Shown: one piece after another, positions 57,505 to 64,000 of the stretch
How the letters are laid out: each line of letters opens with the position of its first letter
How positions within the stretch are numbered: the first letter of the stretch is position 1
NCBI RefSeq assembly: GCF_000003195.3
Contig: NC_012873.2
Coordinates: forward strand, 3,805,894-3,869,893
Source: Sorghum bicolor
Taxonomy: Eukaryota > Streptophyta > Magnoliopsida > Poales > Poaceae
Reading direction: 5' to 3'
Length of the DNA stretch: 64,000 bases
Translations under genes and position numbers: made by a program
Notes under the pieces: model-generated
Told to the model about the DNA's origin: nothing
Seen by the model: only the letters and a program-made list of their open reading frames with translations
Databases searched by the model: none

Positions 57505-58953
57505 CGTCTCGTCGCCTTGAAGGTCGCGGAGGGGAGGGAAGCGGAGCGAGCGCCGTGGACTGAGGGATGGGGAGCGAGAGGGAGCGAGTTTCCTCCCACT
57601 GCGGCGGCAGGCCAAGGCGCCGTCTGTCTCGGGGAGCGTGTAGGCGGCAGCGCACCTTTACGGGCCGAAACCTAAGAGATGGGCCTCCATGCCACTCAGT
57701 CTAGGCCCAATAATATCAGCCTCCTGTTCGCGAGATTTAAAAAAAAATGAATATTTTTTGAACCTAACACCATTACAAGTTGTTGGATCAATTTGCATCC
57801 ACCTGTCAAGTTGATAAATTACTCTGTTTCTTAATGCTATTAGGGCGCCGTTTGAAAAGTTTGCGAAGAATGTGTGAAGTCGCCCGATGAATAGGAATTT
57901 TTTTCAAAACTCGTAATGGTGTTATGTTCATTTGTTCTCAATGTTCAAGACACCTTCCAAATAGTCTCAGCAGTTTATGAAAACTTTTGAAATGTACAGA
58001 ATTCTACCTTCAAGTTCTCCAAAAAAATATTCAGCCTACATGCATTCTACAACGATAATGAAAAAAACACAAGTCGATGGAAGCATAATTTTCTACTGTC
58101 AATAAAATATGATTAACTTCAAAAAAATATTCCTTGTTGTAGCTCAATAGATTTTTTTTATGGAGATAAACCCTAAATTTAAAGAGCAAATCACAAGTCT
58201 AAATGTTCACAAAGCACCGGGGCACAAGCTTATACAGGGCTAAAAATGCCGTTCAATAGATCGATAACATTGTAAAAAAAGATCAATAACAGTAATACAT
58301 TTGTTATTACCGATTTACTTGCAACCAGTACCAAAACGATGGAGTTCTCCTAGTGTTTTTTTAAATAGCAATGAAACATTATCACTAGTCATAACACATG
58401 AGAATCCTGACTAAGAGTCATTTGATAGGGAATGTTTATACTAAATGTTCAATGTTACTCACTTTGTTCCAAACTATAAGCCACTTTGAGTTTTTTTCCA
58501 TCTATTTTTGTTATGTATCTGTATATTATTATATTTGTATGCATTGCAAAATAGATATACCAAAAAAGTCAAAGTGGTTTATAATTTGGAACAGAGGGAA
58601 TAAAACACTAGATATTTTGTAAATTACACAAGTACCTTTTCAAATAGTTGGATATATAAGAATCGCAAGTGCCAAAATCTCTCTTAAAATGTGTCAAATG
58701 CGTTGGCACGTCAGGCATTACCATATGTTTGAAGGGAGAAATCATTGGACCCACCACAACTCACAAAGAAGATTTGTGCGATAAGAATACAAGGAACCAC
58801 TGATCTCTATGCTACATTGACACAATTCTGCGAGTTCATTACTTTCTCCTGTCAATTTATCTGCCTGGACGACAGGACGAGGAAGATCATCGCTCAAAGA
58901 ACTGGAGCATGTTGGGGCTAAAAACGGGGGAAGCAGAAGTAACTACTCGTCGC
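57505..58953. other. intergenic between the WHIRLY2 and IRX15-like genes
   Basis: WHIRLY2 promoter on the left, with TGGGCC/GGCCCA motifs at 57660-57710. AT-rich DNA follows, a Stowaway-like MITE at 58458-58600, then the 3' flank of the IRX15-like gene. No gene is seen. Confidence 0.5.
58458..58600. mobile_element. Stowaway-like MITE
   Basis: Inverted repeats CTCACTTTGTTCCAAACTAT and ATAATTTGGAACAGAGGGAA, continuing inward through AAGCCACTTTGA / TCAAAGTGGTTT. TA flanks both sides. 143 bp. Confidence 0.8.
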
Positions 58954-60059
58954 TTAGTTCGATTTCGATTTCTGAGCGGCGGGCGGCCCGCAGAAGGCTT
59001 CCCGGTTGACGGCGGCGCCGCCGCGCACGAGGAAGTGACCGAGCGACGGCGTGCTGGTCGCCGCGACCCCGTTCTCGTCGCACAGGAACTCCCGGCCGCA
59101 CGCGCGCTCCACCTCCCGCTCGTAGTCGTGCACCATCACCTCCGTCTCCGTGCCCTTGGTCCGCGCCATCACCGCCGCCGAGTAGATCGCCGACATCCTC
59201 CCCGGCGACCCCTCCGTGAACCTTCAACACCATGCATGACAAAATCATCAGCTAATTAATGATTTGGTTTCCTTCCTTATTCAATGATTCAATCCTAAGA
59301 AACCATGGACGACGCGGCATCCGACATGCATGGCGATGGTGGCATGTGCACTGGCACGTACCCGCGCGGGCCGTCGACGAGGATGACGTCCCAGGCGACG
59401 TCGTAGAGCTGGTTGGGGAGGTCGTTGATGGCGAGGCGGCACTCGGAGAAGAGCAGGTTCTGGACGGGGCGGCACTCGGCGGCGCGCGCGGCGCGGGCGG
59501 CGTCGAGGAGGTCCGGGAGCTCGCGCACCGCCGTGGCGTAGGCCACGTCGTAGGCCTCCAGCCCCGGGTGCTTCCCTTCCAGGTGCGCCACGTAGTAGGG
59601 GTTCTCGTCCAGGAACACCGTGCGCCCGCCGTGGTTCAGCGCGCGCCACAGCGGCGTCTCCGCGCCCAGCCCGAACACCAGCAGGTTGCACGGCGCGCGC
59701 CGCCGGAGCACCGACGCGATCGCGCGCACGTCCGGCTCCGGCATGCTCGACGACGAGTTCCCCGCCGCCGCCGCGTAATGCACCAGCGCGTCGAACACGT
59801 ACCGCGGCAGGCCAGCCTCCGCGGCGCCGGCGCTGGCCGTGAAGGGCGCCGCCTGGTACGCCGCCCCGGCCGAGGCGCGCGCCGTGGAGAACACGGTGAG
59901 GAGGGACACGCAGGTGAACAAGGCCAAGAAGACCACCAGCCACATGCACCGGGACCACCCATGGAACGGCATGGGCGACGCCGGCGCCATCCCGTTCAGG
60001 GCCTTGTTCGACGACGTGTGGACGACGAGCAGCTTCGGACCGGCCATGGCCTTCATCAT
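58954..60059 (-). CDS. IRX15-like DUF579 protein (xylan biosynthesis)
   Basis: Two minus-strand exons, 60059-59362 and 59221-58954, give 321 residues; the intron falls within the Gly codon of VDGPRG. A single N-terminal anchor (CMWLVVFLALFTCVSLLTVF, about residues 38-57) implies a type II Golgi protein. DUF579 blocks are clear: LLVFGLGAETPLWRALNH, GRTVFLDENPYYVAHLE, ECRPVQNLLFSECRL, DVAWDVILVDGPRG and GREFLCDENG. The closest recalled match is IRX15/IRX15-L, needed for normal xylan chain length. The related GXM branch methylates glucuronic acid on xylan; the ECRPVQNLLFS and EFLCDEN wording favours IRX15. The start uses the first of two near-adjacent Met codons. The gene looks intact. Its 5' flank carries a GGGAT repeat. 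Confidence 0.88.
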
Positions 60060-60209
60060 CTCCTCCGACTCTGGCCTTTGTGTGCGTCTGGACTCTGGAG
60101 TGAATGCTAATGAGGTTTAGTAGACGAGGTGCTGTGCAGATGGAATGGCTACTCACGCTGACATTTTTCAGGTGAGAGATCAGAGTTGGCAAGGGACGAA
60201 GGAATGGAG

Positions 60210-60248
60210 GTTGGGATGGGATGGGATGGGATGGGATGGGATGGGGGT
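60210..60248. repeat. (GGGAT)n microsatellite upstream of the IRX15-like gene
   Basis: About seven tandem copies of the pentamer GGGAT lie 150 bp before the start codon, probably in the leader or core promoter. Confidence 0.9.
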
Positions 60249-61748
60249 TGAGAGGGACTGACAGCACGCCAAGCTAGCTGAATTAAGCAAAGTTAAATAA
60301 GCTTATGTTGGATTAGTAGTTGGCATGTTGGGCAGGAAAGCAATCCAGGTTAAAAATTGCTTGAGGGTTGCAACCTGCAAGGCTTTGCTTCAGAGTGGCT
60401 CAAATTTGGGTAGGTTTTGATGGCACTCTTTTGATTTTGACACCAAATCTTTCTCGCGACATTAACTATATAATTTCCTATTTTAACCACTTTTTAGAAA
60501 TGAAAATTATTAGCACAATAAAGAAGCATTTGTAATGCGATATTTTTTTTTCTGAATTCTCAAGTTTTTTTTAGATGAAGATCCTTCAAAGTTGAAATTT
60601 GTTAGTACCAAATAAGCCCATAAAATTGGAATGAGCTTAACGTGAATATTCCCCGGACAACCTAGTCATGACACTTGTTTTGGCAGAGTGAGGACCCATG
60701 GTGTTTGGCATTGCAGCACAGTACCAATCTGCCACTGCCTGATGAGTGATGATACAAGAGCATCATCGAAAAGCAACAGTAGATGACACCAGGTTTTGGA
60801 AGGGCAGCCAGCAGCTTTCTGACCACCACCAGACGTATATGAAACAAAAGCAATCAGGAGAGCATATCAGGTTTGGTGAGAAAAGTTGTGTTAACAAATG
60901 AAGACTGGAATTCCTTGACTGATCGCAAGATGCTACCAGCAGCAAACACTTAGAATGTAAGCTACAGGCGTGTCAGGAGCTAAAGTTTTGCAGATAGGAG
61001 GTGGCTCTCAGCTTCTCTCTCCGTTGCCTTCAAGTGAAGCCTCGGCAAAACCGGGCATGAAACACGCATCGCCCGCCCCAATTCCTTGTGCAGTCCAAAA
61101 GGACCAGAACCATTTCACAGTTTCACAGTTGCATTGACAGGAAGTAATTCGAAGACACGACATACCGACGCCAGTAACAATATACCATAAAAAGCATGGG
61201 TTGATGGGTTGGTCATCCAAACAGAAGATTAGCTGATAAACAGACAAAGGGATGTGAAAACGAACCTTTTATGGTAGCAGGTAGCGATGGCAATGCTCTA
61301 TCTTCTTTTGCAGATTTTCTCATGAATATCACTGCTAAAGCCAGTTTTCATCAACTCCATAAATCGAAAGCGAAGGGGCATAACATCAGTTCCTCCATAC
61401 TTTCTACCCAGTTTCAGTATTTTTGTGCGGTCGTAGCTAACCGCAGGGAGCATTCTTTTGGCACATTCAACTATTGGAATTCGATGACCATGCCAAACAT
61501 CTTAAAACCTTCCATCAACCGAAAGTACAAGTACAACATACAACGGATATAGATGGAAACTTTCGTTCATAAAGTTTGGTATCGGCAATGTATTTACTAC
61601 CACTTAACAGATGCATCTCTGGCATCCCTGCAGTAAAGAAGCAGTAATAGGAACAGAAGAAAGGTTTTACAAAATCTCACGGGTATCATGATCATCAGTT
61701 CATTGCCAGGTGTGACCATAGATAAACCACAGCAAGATGTAACCAGGA
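60249..61748. other. intergenic, no supported gene
   Basis: Upstream of the IRX15-like gene, then sequence that probably includes the 3' untranslated region of the minus-strand zinc-finger-like gene (61560-61748). Open frames at 61008-61247 and 61271-61552 have no recognisable content. Confidence 0.4.
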
Positions 61749-62247
61749 TCATGCAGTCCCGCACCAGTAGGCTAAGTGCTCGTCCTTGCGAGATGTGCTA
61801 AAGAGCCCACCACATTTCAGGCAGATGAAGCTGCTCCCATCAGCAAACGCATCCAGGATGATCTGCTTCCTTCCACTCTCAGCAAGAATGCAGGCCTCAT
61901 CAGAATTCAGCATATCGACAGGGTCTGACCCAGGTCCTTGTGAAGGGTTAGTATTTGTTGACTGAGCCTCTGCTATGGCACATTGGGCAAGCAAAGAGGC
62001 AAGCTCATCAACACTAGGAGTGGCCTGCAATCTCTGCGCATAGAGTTCACGCGCACGGTTCATTGTCTGCATGAGCGCTTGTTCACCACCTTGAGATCTT
62101 ATGGCCAGGAGAACCTGCATAGTTTCATAACATGAGAATCAATATAACAGATACAGATGAATGGGCATGAAATGAGACAAATGAGTCTCAACGAAACAAG
62201 ATAAAGTTCAAAAGGTTAATAATTACCACAAGGCTCATCATTGGGAT
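61749..62247 (-). CDS. 3' end of an unrecognised zinc-finger-like gene (partial)
   Basis: The last exon, 62114-61749 (acceptor ACTATGCAG), encodes about 121 residues to a stop. A likely 21-bp exon upstream (62247-62227, IPMMSLV, with a good tract before its AG and a GTAATT donor) joins in frame. The protein has a helical start ([20 protein letters not shown]), an acidic/polar middle, and a C-terminal C-x2-C-x11-H-x4-C motif (Cys in ICLKCGG, His in DEHLAYWC) that could bind zinc. The motif resembles the short zinc finger of CID/PCF11-type RNA 3'-end factors, but I cannot assign the family. Upstream exons are not identified; a possible one (EFKTAMHYLTIDGV) lies at about 63349-63255, and the gene may extend beyond the window. 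Confidence 0.55.
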
Positions 62248-64000
62248 CTATACGAACAAAATTGAAACAGCCTTCCAGAAGGAATCAAAATAGAAATTAT
62301 GCATTTCAATAGACCAGAATGCTTGTCACATTACCAATGTTTGATTCATTACCAGAACAAATCCTACAGTGTTATTATGAGGGACACATCAATCATAAGA
62401 TCCCACAGGAAACAGCTAAGGCATAATCTTATATTGCGTAAATGTTGGTCTAAAAAAATCAGTTACACTAACATAGGCACATAGCTATGGTGCAGGCAGG
62501 AAGCACTAATGACAGAGTGTGGTGTTGCAGTTGAGAAGTAATTAGCCTACTACTCCAATCCACAGAGAAGACGTGCATTTCATTCGATCCATGTGATACA
62601 TCAGGTAATATGCTATACATGTCTAATCCAAACAAGATACGGAAATTCCAATTTAACCATCGCACACTAATACATATAGAGAAAGATTTGTTTAGGCCTA
62701 TATTGCCCTGTACTCCTGTGTAAATTTAGTACAGTATACTCAAATAATTTTATGAGGGTACCAAACACTAATTGTGGGCTGTGGCTTTCTTCTTCAACTT
62801 TTCCCAAACCAACCTTCTACTTTTACCCTTACTCACCAATATAAGGGCTCGACGGTCATTTTTAACAGGTCAAATCCAAAATGATTGATATTGAATGGAA
62901 GAACAAACATTATCAACTGTGCCCTGCACATATGGGATAGGACACCAGTTTTACACAAATATAAGACCACGAAGCAAGCTAAGGTGTACCCAAGCTGTCG
63001 TGAGTCTAGATCACATTCCGCTGTGTTAAGCATTTTATCCAAATCAAAAGTCTCTGATGAACTCTTAATGTTCAACCAACAGGAACATAAATTTGCTAAC
63101 TAGTAAAGTTCACCACATAGGGCTAGTTAGTCTGAGTGGTTCCTTGAGGCAGCCCTCAAGCCGGTGACCCGGGTTCGATCCCCGGCATTGGCACCCGGAG
63201 GCCCCTGTGTTGGCCTTCCTTGTGAAAGAAAAAAAAGAGGGAAATAAGACCTCTTAAATCTCGATTTGACTTGGCTGCTTGAGCTTAAGTAGCAGGCCCT
63301 TACATGGGACACCATCAATGGTCAGATAATGCATTGCCGTCTTAAACTCTGCATCACAAACAAAATTACAGTCTACAAGTTCTACAGATAAAACACAGAC
63401 CATACCCAGAGTTGCGAGAACATTTAAAATCCAATAGTAAGCTAAAAAGAAAAGTAAATGAATTCCCATGTTATATAGGGGAAGGAAAAGTGTACTTTCA
63501 CAATATGCCACCACCCCAAAAGTTTCAGGATATGCTACTTCATGCCTCATTGTCATACCGAAAAGGGCCGATTCAGTGGGATATGGAAGTGACAATGCCT
63601 TATTCTTAAGTTTTAGAGGAGTGTCATATATCCTCATAAGACCCAAAAGTAAATATAAAGTACACATGGAGACAGGTAGAATTAACATTGGGACCTTAAA
63701 AAAAGGTTAACCTTATGGCAGTGCGAGAGCTGACAAGAAGTCAGGCAACCAAACATCGACTGTATTTAATTAAAGCCGTATGGACAACAGGCTTACAGAT
63801 GGTAGTCATTGATTTTTCCAGACCGTTCATGTTCAGAATTGGAAAAAAAAAACAAAAAACGGATAAAACTCTAACGGAAAGGGCTTGGACTGTATTTGAA
63901 ACACGACTTACGTCCCAAATCAGCCATGCATGCAATGCCAGCAGAGCTAGGCACAAATGCACGGAGAGCACATAAATCAAAAGTATAGCGAGGGATACGA
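62248..64000. other. unresolved region: probable introns of the minus-strand gene
   Basis: AT-rich with no clear exons apart from one candidate on the minus strand (about 63349-63255, after a GTTTGTGATGCAG acceptor). It contains the SINE below. The right edge of the window cuts the region. Confidence 0.35.
63121..63240 (+). mobile_element. tRNA-derived SINE
   Basis: RNA polymerase III promoter elements are visible: an A-box-like TAGTCTGAGTGG (63128-63139) and a B box GGTTCGATCC (63172-63181). These are spaced as in a tRNA but without a foldable acceptor stem or anticodon arm. A tRNA-unrelated tail (GGAGGCCCCTGTGTTGG) and an A-rich end (GAAAGAAAAAAAAG) follow. The layout is that of a plant SINE. 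No clear target duplication was found. Confidence 0.7.

Noticed and set aside
63121..63195. Functional tRNA gene
   Set aside because: The B box is good, but a cloverleaf with acceptor stem and anticodon arm cannot be drawn, and a SINE-like tail follows.
1..64000. CRISPR array, operon structure or other prokaryotic features
   Set aside because: Intron-rich plant genes throughout; no spaced identical repeats of CRISPR type. The GCCGAGTG arrays are CACTA subterminal repeats.

Overview
This window looks like nuclear DNA from a panicoid grass, most likely Sorghum or a close relative. The genes have many short exons with GT-AG introns. Protein-coding first exons are strongly GC-rich, and AT-rich intergenic DNA lies between them. 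Several miniature DNA transposons recur, including one family with GGCCTTGTTTAG ends that I associate with sorghum (recalled, not searched).

Layout, left to right. A four-exon F-box/LRR gene (+, 705-2834) is followed by a CACTA end fragment and a broken first-exon fragment of a CYP734A-type cytochrome P450 (5323-5628). From 7.4 to 23.8 kb lies a small DUF1618 family cluster in three damaged copies. Copy 1 (+) has a 4-bp frameshift. Copy 3 (-) is only a 3' end. Copy 2 (-) is split by a 5,643-bp CACTA transposon (16924-22566) with an intact GCT target duplication. A bare stretch (23.8-26.9 kb) leads to an intronless EAR-motif ERF repressor (-). Then come two housekeeping genes arranged head to head: an EHD1-type membrane-trafficking GTPase (-, 16 exons) and the CCT eta chaperonin subunit (+, 14 exons).

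A MITE-rich gap (38.4-41.4 kb) precedes a class XII-like, non-RD LRR receptor kinase (+), and a CLAVATA1-like kinase relic (-) follows it. Next are arabinose-5-phosphate isomerase (+, three exons, with a long intron built of repeated units), WHIRLY2 (-, eight exons), an IRX15-like DUF579 xylan gene (-, two exons), and the 3' end of an unrecognised zinc-finger-like gene (-). A tRNA-derived SINE lies at the right edge.

The genes do not form a pathway; this is an ordinary plant gene neighbourhood. Two genes concern the cell wall (arabinose-5-phosphate for KDO/pectin, IRX15 for xylan), but I see no sign that they are co-regulated. I found no clearly new biological system. The most informative structures are the fragmented DUF1618 cluster with its split copy, the MITE nested in the terminus of its own family, the shared EHD1/CCT7 promoter, and the gene relics. 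Exon boundaries were assigned by eye from reading frame, splice consensus and family knowledge.
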